Positions 1-12,376 of a stretch of DNA of 64,000 nucleotides are shown in pieces; position 1 is the first letter of the stretch; each line of letters opens with the position of its first letter. The translations under genes and the position numbers were made by a program. Under the pieces are notes generated by a model. It searched no databases. It was not told where the DNA came from and was given only the letters and a program-made list of their open reading frames with translations. This stretch comes from Erythrobasidium yunnanense (Eukaryota; Basidiomycota; Cystobasidiomycetes; Erythrobasidiales; Erythrobasidiaceae): assembly GCA_001600175.1 (NCBI GenBank), contig BCJC01000005.1, positions 786,471 to 850,470 on the forward strand. The letters run 5' to 3'.

Positions 1-2735
1 GTCTTTACGGACGCTTATACGCTCAGCAACAGCAAGCATGACATCTGTGCCCAAACCGCTAAAGTTCCTAAGGCCTCACTACCCGGACCTGCAAGAACTG
101 TACGAGAAATGGCCATCGACGTCGACAGCTGGAGGAGCCAGCAAAAGCCTCTTTGCAGATATCCTATCTGTGTTGGCGATGACATACTCGGATACGGGAA
201 ACCGAGAGACGCTCAGCTATAGACTCAAAGGCGGAAGTGACGAGGATCCCGGTACCTGGGGTTACGAGTATGTGAGGTGAGTAGCTTGTTCTCTCATATA
301 CTACATCATACATCTGTTCTAATACCATAATGGCGTTGCTGCAGACACCTCGCCGCCGAAATCGAAGAAGAGTACGCCGCACGGTCCGAAGAAACAGCTT
401 CATCGCCCAAATTCACTGCATCCCAACTCCACGCCCTCGCACTCCGACTCGTTCCTTTCCTACTCTCCCACAACGGAGAAGCCGATGCCGTCGACCTTCT
501 CTTAGAGCTCGAATCCATCGACTCCATCATTCCCTTTGTCGACGAAAACACATACGCAAGAGTGTGTCTGTACATGACTTCGTGTGTAAACTTGCTGGTC
601 CCGCCTGATGATAGGGAGTTCTTGAAGACCGCGAGGAACATCTATAGGAAATTCGAGAGATACTCGCAGGCTATCGTGTGCTCGCTGAGGCTAGGCGACC
701 CAGAGTTGATCAAGGAGGATTTCTCTAGTCCCAAGAATGCGTGGGTCTTGTTCTCTGGCTGTATTTCGAACCCTTTACTGATCAATGCGCCTTTCGGTAC
801 AGCTCATTCAAGCGCCAATTAGCCTACATCCTCGCTCGCCAGCAGTTCCACGGTGCCGACGAAGAAGTGGACGACGAAGCGCTCCTCGAGATTCTCAACA
901 ACACCAAACTTTCTGAATACTTTTCTTCCTTCGGCAAAGAGCTTTCGCTCATCGAGCCCCGTTCGTTAGAAGACATCTATAAATCCCATCTCGAGAACTC
1001 GCGCGTAGGCAGTTCTTCTACGAATGTAGATTCGGCGAAACAGAACCTGGCTGGAACATTCGTCAATGGATATGTGAACGTAGGGTTCGGAAACGATAAA
1101 CTGATGGCGAAAGCCGAGGAAGGCCAGAGTTGGATATACAAGAATAAAGATAGTGGAATGCTAAGTGCAGCGGCGTCGTTGGGCTTATCGTTCCTCTGGG
1201 ATCCGGAGAATGGCCTGGATGCTATAGACAAGTATACGTATGTGCCGGAAGAGTACATCAAGGTGAGCAGCTTCTCCCTTTCTCAATATATCGCGCTAAT
1301 GACTGTGCAATATGCAGGCCGGTGCGATGCTTGCAAACGGTATTGTCCACTCTGGCGTAAAGACAGAAGCCGACGCTGCGTTCGCGCTTCTCGAAGAGCA
1401 CGTCGACAGCAATTCCGTCCCCATCCGTACTTCCGCAATCATGGGTATCGGCATAGCCTACGCCGGCGCCGGCCGCTTGGACATTCTCGAAAAGCTCCTT
1501 CCCGTGATCAGCGATACGGCTATCTCAATGGAGATTTCCTCTCTGGCTGCACTAGCAGTCGGGTTCATTTTCGTAGGCACGGGTAATGGAGATGCTACAG
1601 GAACGATTCTACAAGCCATGATGGAGCGCGAAGCGAAAGAACTCGATGAGAAATGGTCTCGCTTCATGGGCTTGGGGCTTGCGCTTCTCTATCTAGGCCA
1701 ACAAGACAATTCAGACGCGACTATCGAGACACTCAAAGCTATCGAACACCCTATCTCGAAATCGGTGCAGATCCTCGTGGATGTATGCTCATTTGCGGGC
1801 ACGGGTAACGTCCTCAAGATCCAGACGCTTCTGCACCATTGTAATGACCACCTGGATCCGGAGAAGGACAATGATCTGCATCAGACGATAGCGACTATCG
1901 GAATCGCGCTCATTGCGATGGGAGAAGATGTTGGAGCCGATATGAGCTTGAGGCAGTTTGACCATTTGGTGAGTCGTGTCCTGTTTTCATGAACGCTACT
2001 GACTCTGTGCGTTCGCAGATGCACTACGGCGAGCCTGTCATCCGAAGATCTGTTCCTCTAGCCCTTGGCTTGTTGAGCGCTTCCAACCCTCAACTCCACA
2101 TCATGGACACTCTTTCCAAGTATTCTCACGACAACGACCTCGACGTAGCCTTGAGTGCCATCTTCGCGATGGGTCTGATAGGCAGCGGGACGAACAATGC
2201 GCGCTTAGCGCAAATGCTCCGCCAGCTCGCGAGCTACTACTACAAAGAGCCCGACTGCTTATTCATGGTACGGATCGCACAAGGTCTCGTACACATGGGT
2301 AAAGGCATGATTGGCATCAACCCTTTCCACACGGATCGACAACTTCTTTCCCCCGTCGCTGTGGCTGGGTTACTAGCTACCATCACGGCATTCACGGATG
2401 CCAAAGGTTTCATCCTCGACAAATCGCACTGGATGCTCTATTTCCTCGTAATGGCCATGTATCCCCGTTTCTTAATAACGTTCGACGAAGAAGGCAACCA
2501 GCTCCCTGTCCAAGTGCGCGTCGGACAAGCAGTAGACACGGTTGGCCAAGCTGGAAAACCGCGAACTATATCAGGCTTCCAGACACACTCGACGCCTGTA
2601 AGGTTGGGCCATACGGAACGTGCAGAACTCGCTACGGAAGAATGGATACCTTATACTCACGTATTGGAAGGGTTCGCCGTCTTGGCTAAGAATAAAGGGT
2701 TCGAGCAGGAGGAGGCGGAGACGAGAAAGCCGTAG
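1..2735 (+). CDS. RPN1: 26S proteasome regulatory subunit Rpn1 (5' end outside window)
   Basis: Largest non-ATPase base subunit of the 19S regulatory particle; it scaffolds ubiquitin receptors and shuttle factors in cytosol and nucleus. The reading frame is open from base 2, so the start lies upstream. Exons: 2-276, 345-740, 803-1262, 1318-1968, 2019-2735, giving 832 visible residues. The conserved N-terminal block ([10 protein letters not shown], then [12 protein letters not shown] and WGYEYVR) opens the window. The middle carries proteasome/cyclosome helical repeats (for example [10 protein letters not shown] and [12 protein letters not shown]). The C-terminus has the typical HSTPVRL and [11 protein letters not shown] blocks. 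Introns are 50-68 nt, and the 741-802 intron has a clear CTGAT branch site. Identification rests on whole-length family resemblance and is secure; splice borders are inferred from frame and family alignment. Confidence 0.95.
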
Positions 2736-2994
2736 ACGTCCCTTCGAGACCTTCAGGCTGAAAAGGAAAGTAGAATCGATCATGTAGAGTAGGCACTTCA
2801 GCTTGCCAACAAGCTAGACGTCAGTAAAGATCAGTGCTGTGATACCCTGAACGATTCTGCTTTTGCTCAGTCTTCGGTGGAACGATGGAAATGCAGCCCT
2901 GATGCCAGGTTATATTGCCTTCACACTTCCAGCAACACACACTTGACAACTGGCTGCCAGGCTGCTTCTCTTCGATAAGCTATGTAACACTCCT

Positions 2995-3879
2995 CTAATG
3001 AGCTGCCTCCTTCGCTGTGCTCTTGACGGATTCCTTGACGGACTCTGCCTCTTTTTGCATCTTGTCGACGCTGCAATATGACATGACGTGTCAGATACCC
3101 GCCAGATGTATCATAAGGGAGGATAGAATGGCTTACAAGTCCCTTTGAGCGAAGTAGGAGTGTCTTGTTAGCTGCCATCAATACGGCCGTGAATAGCGGA
3201 AGACAGCCTACTTGATGAATGATTCCTCATCTCTGTTTCAGAACATAATGACATCAGTACTTGCTCTCGAGAAGGTGAGGAATGATAGCGCACGAGTTTC
3301 CAGTCTTCATGGCTGCAGGAATAGCAGACTTGACGTCCTCCTTCTTGCTGCCTCCCATCGAGAGGGCCTGCGAACATGTCATCCTCTTCAGTATACAGTA
3401 GATTGTGATGTATCCTCGATGGTGTACACGCACAGCTATTGCGCCTGTGAGAGCGAATGTGCCTAGAGCGAGCTGTGGTGAGGCAGAGCGCATAATCGAC
3501 CATCAACATTCCAACCTTGATGCCAGCTATACGATGCAGTAGTAGCAAATGCTGTCCAGATGCTACTTACATACTGCGAAAGCCAGAAAGAGCGCCAGAA
3601 GGACGAGGGAAAGCGGGTGGATGAGGAGGGTCAGCGATATTGGCCTTGCATTGCTACGCCCAGGCTAGCTGATAGTGTTGTTATAGGACTCCTTCTCACT
3701 TCATTCTTGATAGCACGGCCTGCGCACAATATCGCATGGTCAGCCCTACGCTTTCCTTCATGCTGCCTCGAATCGACCGCTCTGAGAACTGACCAGCGAT
3801 GACTGTGAAAAGCAAGGCGATAGAGTCAGTAAGTCTCTGGGACAATCGCTGTGAACAGAAGCGGCCTACCGTAAGACAT
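2995..3879 (-). CDS. ATP19: F1Fo-ATP synthase subunit k (Atp19), nine exons with microexons
   Basis: Small inner-membrane accessory subunit of mitochondrial ATP synthase, involved in dimer stability in yeast. Exons (minus strand, 5' to 3'): 3870-3879, 3794-3802, 3700-3719, 3571-3573, 3434-3472, 3294-3367, 3212-3232, 3137-3142, 2995-3070. They join in frame into 85 residues: MSYVIAGRAIKNEYLALG, one hydrophobic helix, a GGSKKEDVK linker, then the DEESFIKDF block and a charged helix. Fungal Atp19 has the same plan, and from memory the yeast segment GKAIPPHQLAIG aligns without gaps only if the 3-nt exon (Tyr14) is included. Exon sizes are 10, 9, 20, 3, 39, 74, 21, 6 and 76 nt; introns are 61-126 nt and all GT-AG. 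No long ORF exists here, so the gene is easily missed. Function is known from the family; the splice model is inference. Confidence 0.8.
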
Positions 3880-4247
3880 GGTTGAAGGAGCGAAGTCGTG
3901 GTATGGGCAAGACAGCAAGAGCGACAGAACGAGCGTGAAACGTTTGGATTTCGAGCGCAGAGGTCAAGTATACAGCCGTTACTTACGATTACAAGCTCTA
4001 CATAATTCTACGCTTGCCATTTAGGTCAAAGACCTCCAAGCTCCCATTCAAGCATCGTCGAGCGTGGTCAAAAGCCTTGAACTCAGCATTAGCAACATCA
4101 GCAGCATCAGCTATAAGTTGCGTGCATGAAGATATCCATCTTGTTAGTACTGGATTCGTGCGGATAAAACGCATGTTGCAGCAGAATGAACGATATAAAG
4201 AAAAATAGGAACGACGTAGGTATACGGGACCGTAAGGAGTACGCACG
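3880..4247. other. Intergenic, ATP19 upstream region
   Basis: Lies between the ATP19 start and the SEC72 stop, both on the minus strand. It should hold the ATP19 promoter and SEC72 3' UTR. No gene or clear regulatory motif is visible; short open frames here have no coding look. Confidence 0.5.
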
Positions 4248-5107
4248 CTATTGCGCACTCTTGGCCATAAGTTGATCAATCTCATCTAGTGCTGCACTCA
4301 GGTCCTACAGCAATCAACGCGTCAGCATAAGTACACCATCGAAGAAAGTGCGCAGCCTACATCGTTCGCCGGCTCAAATTCCAGCCCCAGTAGAAGAGCT
4401 TCCTTTGCTTCTTGGTATTGCCCTAGTCCAGCCAGTGCTTTTCCCTTTCGAAAGTAGCCCTTTGTCCACTGTTTCTTTAGCTGAATGACCGCATTTGCGT
4501 CTACCAGCGCTTCTATCCAATTCCCTTCTGCTCCATACGCTGCTGATCTATTGCAGAGTGCAATAGACAGTTCATCCCTCGAGTACTGTGCCGATTCGAA
4601 TACAGGTCTCGTAGCCGACAGAGCCGCTGAAATCGAGTATAGCTTGATTGAGTCTTGGAACTTCCCACTTCTAAAAGCATTGTTCCCATCCTCTTTCGCT
4701 TTTGCGATGTGGTTGCTTCGGATGTTTGGAATAGGCTGAGGTGGTGGTGGTATGAAATCAGACATCCTGAATTGAGGAGGCACGCCTGGTGGTAGAGGTT
4801 GAGGATTGCTATTTGTTGCAATCAAGGCTTTGATGAGCGCGTTGAGCGTGTTGATGTCGTCGGATGAGATGTCCCCATTAGGCGCCGAGACCATGTTGCC
4901 AGAGTCGACGGCGAGCTGCGGCACGTCAAAGATACGATAGTTAGCGTTATGAATTGATGGAATGGCATGGATTCAAGGTCATTTCGCGCCTAATGTCTGG
5001 CTGTTTCGACATACTGCGTGCAGGTTGATCAGCTCGTCGGGGACACCAGGACCAGAGGGAGGCATAGGCTGAGGATGGGGATGAGGATGAGGGTGTTGAT
5101 GGGCCAT
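4248..5107 (-). CDS. SEC72: Sec72-like TPR subunit of the ER post-translational translocon
   Basis: Fungal Sec72 sits on the cytosolic face of the Sec61-Sec62-Sec63 complex and docks chaperone-bound precursors. Exons: 5015-5107, 4361-4915, 4248-4304 (234 residues). Visible parts are a His/Pro-rich start (MAHQHPHPHPHP), the Sec72-typical LAVDSGN motif at the first splice junction, a proline-rich linker, then three TPR units (AKEDGNNAFRSGKFQDSIKLY; ALCNRSAAYGAEGNWIEAL; GYFRKGKALAGLGQYQEA). The start ATG is chosen because it opens the frame that splices into the TPR exon with canonical sites. It could be another small TPR co-chaperone, but the VDSGN motif and length favour Sec72. Confidence 0.8.
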
Positions 5108-5229
5108 GGCAGCAGAGAGTAGACTTTCTTTAAGGGTTGTCAATTGCTCGAAAGTCAACCCTTTGAATTCAGTCAGCTTGATCTTGAAGCGACTTTGTTT
5201 CTCTTTCTCAGCTCAACTAAAGGTTCAAG

Positions 5230-6541
5230 ATGTCCTCCTCGTCCATCACGCTGAGCATTTCCAGCGCGTCTCCCAAATCGACGACGACAAGCTCACCGCT
5301 GTCCGTCACCTTGCCTGGATCAGCCAGCGTAGCCGAACTCTACAAGACCGTCGCATCGCACAAGAAACGCTCCATCCACCGCGTACGCTTACGTACAGAC
5401 GACAAGAAGGTGGTTATCGACAATGATCCTGCGAAAACACTGCAAGAAGCAGGCTTGAAAGACGGAGATTCGCTCATTTACAAAGATCTAGGACCACAAG
5501 TATCCTGGAGGACTGTGTTCGTAGTGGAATACTTTGGTCCTCTCATCATACACCCTCTCTTCTTCTTCTTCGGTCATCAAATCATCTATCAATACTTGCC
5601 GAAACCTTGGAACTCGAATGCGCCTTTTGCGCATTCGAAGATGCAGATGTAAGCTACAGATAACATTACATCTTCTCCTCATACTGATGTGATGCGCCAG
5701 CATGGCATTCGGGATGGTCATGGCTCACTTCATCAAGCGTGAATTAGAGACGCTATTGTTAGTACCTTCGCTTGCGGTAGCCCTTCCGATCTCCAATAGC
5801 TGACCTCTGTGTCTCCAGCGTACACCGCTTCTCAAACGCTACTATGCCGCTCAGGAATCTGCCCAAGAAGTAGGCGCGAACTCTTTAACCTCTTTACAGA
5901 ACAGAAAAGGACCTCGATTGATCAGACTGTCAGCTCCGCATACTACTGGGGCATCTCAGGACTCGCTCTTGCTCCTGCGCTGTATGGTCCCTGGTCCGGT
6001 GCGGCCGTATATCCCAAGAATGCGTATCTACGAAGCACAGACGAGTTCCTGTATCCCGTTCTCGGATTCTGGATGGTACGCTCTTATTGCTAGCTTTCCT
6101 CAGCCCATATATACTATATTGATTTTCATGGTGTGAAATGCAGGCCATGCAAGCATGCAATTTCGCATGCCATCTCATCCTCCGAAACTTGCGCACGGAT
6201 TCAAACCTCAAACAAAGACAAATACCACAAGGCTTCGCTTTCGACACAGTTACATGTCCCAACTATTTCTTCGAGAGCATGACTTGGTTAGCACTGTCTG
6301 TTCTGACTTGGAACCCGGTCGGTCAGTCTGCACTGTTCTCTCCCGGTTTCTCTGCACGAAGGCAATGTGCACAGGCTGATTTACAATTGCGATTACGGTG
6401 TGCACTGAAACAGCCGTCATCTTCTGGTTGTTTGGAACAGTCGTCATGATGAAATGGGCGGGCGGAAAACATAGACGCTACAAGCGCGAATTCGGATCGA
6501 AATACTCCAAGAACTGGATCATGATCCCGGGAATCTACTAG
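5230..6541 (+). CDS. TSC13: Very-long-chain enoyl-CoA reductase Tsc13
   Basis: ER-membrane enzyme reducing trans-2-enoyl-CoA in the last step of very-long-chain fatty acid elongation, feeding sphingolipids. Exons: 5230-5648, 5701-5757, 5819-5869, 5934-6075, 6144-6321, 6414-6541 (324 residues). The N-terminus is the ubiquitin-like domain of this family. The steroid 5-alpha-reductase C-terminal domain follows with the conserved VHRFSNATMPLRN, AYYWG and CPNYFFE motifs and a basic GGKHRRYKREFG tail. Internal introns are 52-90 nt, the last with a GCTGAT branch site. The gene is divergent from SEC72 with about 120 bp between start codons. Identification is strong; the donor of the last intron (GTCAGT at 6322) was chosen because it keeps the frame. 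Confidence 0.9.
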
Positions 6542-6786
6542 TCTCGTGCCAAGACGATACAGTGTCATATGCACTACAGATTAGACGCTTTCTAGAAGAG
6601 CACAAAGCAAGCTCAGTAATACACTTCCGAGTCTGCAAGCCGCATTGACGCAAAGATTTCGGAGATAGAGCAGAGCAAACCTCGTCAAAGACCTCGATAA
6701 GAGTACGCTTCATTGCTAACGGACCGCAGTTGAAGGACCAGCCTCAATTGTTACACCCCTACATACCATGGCTACTGTCTATGCCT

Positions 6787-7415
6787 CTATGCGTTCACTT
6801 TCCACTGGACAGGCTGGTGCTACGACCAAATTAGGGTGAGCTCAATTCCAAGGCATGTATGAATGAAGACCTACACCTGGAAAAGTGCCTTCGGTCCGCT
6901 GGAACCCGATTGCGGACGGTAGCGGCAAGCAAGCATCGATGATAGCGTCACCCGCAAGACCTGCAATTACAGCTTGTGTCTCGCCCGCTGGGCCTTTGAT
7001 CGTAATCGTTTCTGCAGAACCGCACTCAGCGACCTTGCGGAGACTATCTGAGTTCGGATGGAAGGCACTCACTTCCGCAGAAGGCCGCATGCCCAGGAGA
7101 CCCGTTCGTACCGATGACGGCCGTGGACAGCGAGACGGGCAGCAGACCAGCATGTGCAGCTGGATCGAAGTATCCTGAACATGAGCCAGCCCATGTCCCG
7201 CTGACGCAAGTCGCAGGATCCCAGTTGAAGATGTTTAGCTGAATATCCGTGAATTGAGTGTATGGCGCCAGCAGATCCTGGCGAGAGTCCAGCTCTAGTG
7301 CAGCGAGATCGTTGGCTCTGGCATGACCATGATCGCGGGCGATCTTGACTGCGCTGACTGAGGTAGCTGCTAGGATGGTGGCTGCTGCGCTGAAGATGAT
7401 GGATCCGGCCTTCAT
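6787..7415 (-). CDS. Small secreted double-psi-barrel-like protein
   Basis: Exons 7073-7415, 6875-7011, 6787-6813 give 168 residues. A signal peptide is clear (MKAGSIIFSAAATILAATSVSA). The mature part has the spacing of fungal RlpA/barwin-type proteins: WDPATCVSGTW, CSGYFDPAAHAG, FCGKTITIKGP, DAC, and a closing PVQWKV strand. Such proteins are extracellular, sometimes wall- or chitin-associated. The terminal 27-nt exon is inferred because splicing at 6874/6814 restores a barrel-like last strand; reading on would instead stop at 6842. A TATA-like CTATAAGAG lies about 120 bp upstream of the ATG. Enzymatic activity is not suggested by anything visible. Confidence 0.6.
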
Positions 7416-7975
7416 GTTTGGTTGATATGGAATCGGTGAAGTGTGGTAGTGTAAAGACAGTGGACTGGATTGGGGTGCTGATGCTTCGGTCTTGATGAGG
7501 AAAGCAAGCAGAGACAAGCCTGCAGACGCTGCTCTTATAGCTTTATCCTCGCTGCCTTACCCTTAGACTGAAGACACCCTTCACAAGTCAGAGATAGGGA
7601 CATCACGAGGATGACTAGAAGAAAGGTCTGGAGTTAAAAATCGCATCCCTCCTCTCCGCTAGAAGTCCGCTGCCTTTGTTCAGTCAGTGCTGGTGAAGGG
7701 GAGGCGCGGTTAGTAAGTGGTTGTCGTGTCCTGGTGCGTATGCCAGCGAGACTCAGAGGTAGAGGAGGAAACAGTTGAGAAGGAGAAGCCTTGCGCATGG
7801 ATACTGCAAGACGGGGAACAGGAGCATCAGAGTGAGTTTGGGGTTGGGTGCGTGTAATGAGGAGATCGTCATTGTATTGCAGTGAATGGCATGAGTGTGC
7901 TGAGTAATAATGACAACAATAGAGAAAAGCGAAAGAGAGAGGACTGCCGGGAGAAGGGAGATGAAGGTGAGAAGA
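7416..7975. other. Intergenic, secreted-protein promoter and H4 3' region
   Basis: 560 bp between two minus-strand genes. It should contain the promoter of the secreted protein and the histone H4 3' UTR. Open frames here lack conserved content. Confidence 0.5.
7532..7540 (-). promoter_or_regulatory. TATA-like element
   Basis: CTATAAGAG on the minus strand, about 117 bp upstream of the secreted-protein ATG. The sequence match is clear; promoter function is inferred from position only. Confidence 0.35.
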
Positions 7976-8845
<870 letters not shown>

Positions 8846-9526
8846 TCAGCCCAGCAGACCGGTGCTCTTCTTCACCTTGCCAGCTGCGCCCACGCCCTTC
8901 AGAAGTCCTATCGCAATTGGCGGAAGATCGTGTTCAAGTCGATGGACATGACACAGCCCAGGCCAGCGCTCTTCGCGAACGAAGATCCGCTTGCATCCGC
9001 TCTCACGGCATTTCTCTGTCCCGTTCTTGTCGTAACAATCCGGACAGCAGCCCAGATCAATCCGTCGCCCCTCTGGAAGCCAGTACTTCTCTCGACAGAT
9101 CAGACAAGACTCCAGCTTATGGTGTGATACATCTGTCATGTCTCAATGAGCGGAGAGCTTTACGCATTCGAGATAGGCCAATAACCCACCTTGCGCTGTT
9201 CGACGCTGTAACTTCATATCCTCGTGGCGCCGCAGGTCTACTGTACTCGTGAAGCTTCCGGAGTATGCTGAAAGAGGAGGCCGGAAGCTGAGGAAAGATC
9301 TCGGACGCCCGCTTATAGACGAAGTCCTGGCATATTGAGGTTGTTGCAAGCGCTTCCGGATCTGAAGGCTTCCCAGTCGCCTTCGGACTGCGGTCAAGGC
9401 TCCCTGATCTCTGTCCTCGACTCTCGGAACAAGCGTGAGGCTGGAGTCTGCCCAGACTGGACGAGCAGCGTAAGGACCCGCATAGTCGCGATGCTTGAGT
9501 AGCTGGCTGTGGAATATGTTCGGCAT
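8846..9526 (-). CDS. Cysteine-rich putative zinc-binding protein, unknown
   Basis: Exons 9190-9526 and 8846-9132 (207 residues). I do not recognise the family. The N-terminal half is Arg/Ser-rich with little acid (MPNIFHSQLLKHRDYAGPY and following), which could be a mitochondrial targeting region. The C-terminal half has a compact ligand set: SCLICREKY, a CCPDC pair, then EKCRESGCKR and CHVH, suggesting one or two zinc sites. Splicing at the GTGGGT donor joins ...RRTAQ to DVSHHKLESC in frame. The coding call rests on the dense, ordered Cys pattern and the frame-preserving intron. The 5' end is the first in-frame ATG; an upstream exon cannot be excluded. Confidence 0.55.
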
Positions 9527-9791
9527 TGTAGCGTTGATAGCTCAGATGTATCTGCAAGCATTCTGATCAGTGGAGAAATGCATCAGCGAGCGAGGCTGTG
9601 AGGTCAACATCAGAACTGAATTTTCAATGCCTGCAATTTCTCGCGCATCTTCCTATTTCCACACATACCCAGATACAGCCCGATTCAAGCTCTGATGCCC
9701 CATATTCTGCTGCCATAGCCCGTAACTTCCTGCCAAAGTGGGCGATCGTCGCGCCCTGCCTACTTGCCCTTGCTTCGCCTAGTGGGGAAAG

Positions 9792-11977
9792 CTAATGCAC
9801 CATAACTGCATCGTCCTTGAAATGAACATGCTTGCTAGTGAAGTGTCGAGCTTTCTTGCCGAAGATGTACATTGGGATCGCTAGGATGCCCACAGCGAAG
9901 TGAACACCGCCAATGGTCGCGAAAACGGATAGAACTGTGTGTGTAGTCAACCATGGGCTACTCCAGTACGTACAGCTGAAAGACACGAAATTCTGTGAAA
10001 ACAGCAAATTTTCAGCCGCTGGGTGAGGGGACGGGATTGAGAGACTTTTGTCTCGCTCACTCGGAGTGTCATCATCGCTGTGAGAGCACTTGCGCTGGCA
10101 GGACCGAAGGAATCGACGAGATATGCCGTGCTGATCGTTAGGCCGAAAGTCATGCCAGCTCCAATGAGGCCGAAAGAGACGACGGGCGCGATCCAAGGTG
10201 CGCTGACGTTCAGAGACAATCCCCAGCCAAGATAGCCAAAACCGCCAAAGAGCGCAAAGCCAGCCATCAACGGCAGTCTGAACTCCGGCTCGAAGATTCC
10301 TTGATTTCGGCGAGCGAACGATTTGGTCTGGTGCAGAAACAGTCTCAGCTTCCATACACTGACTCACTGACTGGTTCGGGAAAGGGCTCACAATAAGATC
10401 AGACAGCGGACCTAAGGCGAGTGCTGCGATTAGGGTGCCAATGAAGGCCGAAAACCAGATGAAGCCAGATTGTTCAGGGCTGTAAACAGTATTCAGTGGG
10501 TGTATCACCATTATAAATTGCTGCTTGACTTACCCGAAGTTGTAGGGCGGAAGGGAGAAAATATAGGAAGATAGCACGGCGATGAGGACGATGAACGTAA
10601 TCGAGAGGCCATAGCCAAGGAATGCGAACCAAATGATCGGCGAGAACAGTAGAAGCATAGGCCGATAGACCATTTGCAGGAATGTCGCATTGCCTTTGTA
10701 TACGCCCGACCATATACTCAGAGTTTGAACACTATGTAGACGGACGACAGTCAGCGCAACGTCTTATCGGAGCGTCCTTGCCTGCTTACTAGGTTTTCTC
10801 CTGCGGCCTACCCTCGAGATTGTGCACTGGGGTACCATCCGACTTCTCGTCTTCTTCAGTCGTTGTATTAGAGAGGATCGGAATTGCCTAGAGCGAGCCG
10901 TCAGCTTGTGGGAGACTAAGCTGAGGAGAGACGTACCACATTGCGCGTGTATAGAGTCTCTCGCAAAAGTAGGAAGGAAGCGACTATCGATGCAGAAACA
11001 AAGCCAACAAAGATCCATACTGCTGCTCGCCAACCGTGTCTACATCGCTTCGTCAGCGATGAAAACCATATATCCGAGGTAGATGCCCTACCGAGCTGTG
11101 ACAAAGCCCGCAACGGAAGGAGACAAATTGATGCCATTGATGAAACAGAGATTGAGCAGTGCTAGTGGTAGACCACGTTGATGCTGCAAAACGGCTGTGA
11201 GCCATGGCCTGCTCGCTCAGGATGTGACCTACCACAAAAAACAGATCTCCAACAAGTGAACCTGCCAAACATTCTGCAGGTCCCATACCTATGCCAATGA
11301 TGGCTCGTCCCGCTATCAGAGCAGTAGCGCTCTTCGCGGTCGCAACGATGCAGCCTCCGATGAGCATGAAGATGCCGCCCAGTATGAATGGAAGCCTTCG
11401 TCCTATCCTGCTTATGATCGGTCCCCAGAATGGCACAGACACAGCAACTCCGAAGATCTGCCATCCTACGGTCGCCTGACCGGCTTTAGCGAGATCGAGG
11501 GAGAACTCCTCAGCAATGACCAGAGTCGCAGGAGAGAGCAGCGGGCCAGCTAGTGCGCACCATCAACATACAATGCTATTCACTGGAAGCTAAAACACTC
11601 ACCAACTCCGGTCAAGGTGACCGCGAACAGCAGAGCAGCGAAGGTTGACCATTTCTTGAAGGTGTGCCAGTTCAGAGGGTCATTCGGATCGTCGCTAGGC
11701 TGATTAAATGCTTCGTTAGGAATTTGGATACAGGAGCCTTAGCTGACGAGAAGCTTACTTGCGGGACCCATACTATATGCGAGTTTTTCCCGGTACCATA
11801 TTTGAGCTTGGAGAACTAGCGGGTATTGTCAGCTGGAAGAACACTCAGACGTGCGATTATAATCACATCTATCGCTGCACCAGCGACTCCAAGGCCCGCC
11901 AGCGGATCATCTGTGAGCAAAGAAGTGCCGGGTACGACAGCGTCTCTGTCTCGGGGCTCCAGTACGCCAAAGCCCAT
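9792..11977 (-). CDS. Major facilitator superfamily transporter (DHA1-like)
   Basis: Exons: 11867-11977, 11759-11815, 11603-11699, 11233-11549, 11092-11183, 10937-11039, 10790-10887, 10534-10731, 10392-10479, 10061-10327, 9792-9992 (542 residues, 11 exons). The cytosolic N-terminus ends in VPQPSDDPNDPLNW, the usual entry to helix 1. The MFS signature GPIISRIGRRLPF follows, then AGRAIIGIGMGPAE, a central acidic loop (TTTEEDEKSDG) and the second six-helix bundle, ending in a YIFGKKAR tail. All junctions keep frame with GT-AG sites. Substrate is not predictable; relatives export drugs or carry small organic acids. It is divergent from the dienelactone-hydrolase-type gene, about 400 bp apart. Confidence 0.87.
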
Positions 11978-12376
11978 CTTGTGAATCAGTTACTGAGGTT
12001 GTTGTGGATTGATGAGAAGCAGAGGAAGATGTCCAGAAAGTCTTGTTCTTCCGGATGTCGGGTTCTGCAAGCTATCTTCGTATATCTCCTTCGGTATCTC
12101 TGTATCGTGATTAGGATTGTCGGGCGCGCAGAGCCATGGCCTTGATACCCCGGAATATGAAAGAAGCTTTGACAGTGACAGATAAGCGACCCGGGACCTG
12201 AAGGCTGGCTTGTCAAAATCTCGTACGGCCGAAGGTAGCCGGAAAGTATTCATAGTCATTGATCTCGCTTCTCTCGTCTGTTCCAGCTGAGACGAATAAT
12301 AGCATCTCTAAGGAGCTCCGATAGCTGCTGACCTTCTCTGCCATCTGCACAAGACCCCCTTGAGCCAGCCAGAATC
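11978..12376. other. Divergent promoter region (MFS / DLH-SnoaL pair)
   Basis: 399 bp between start codons of two divergent genes. A shared promoter is likely from the layout; no specific factor site can be named. Confidence 0.5.
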
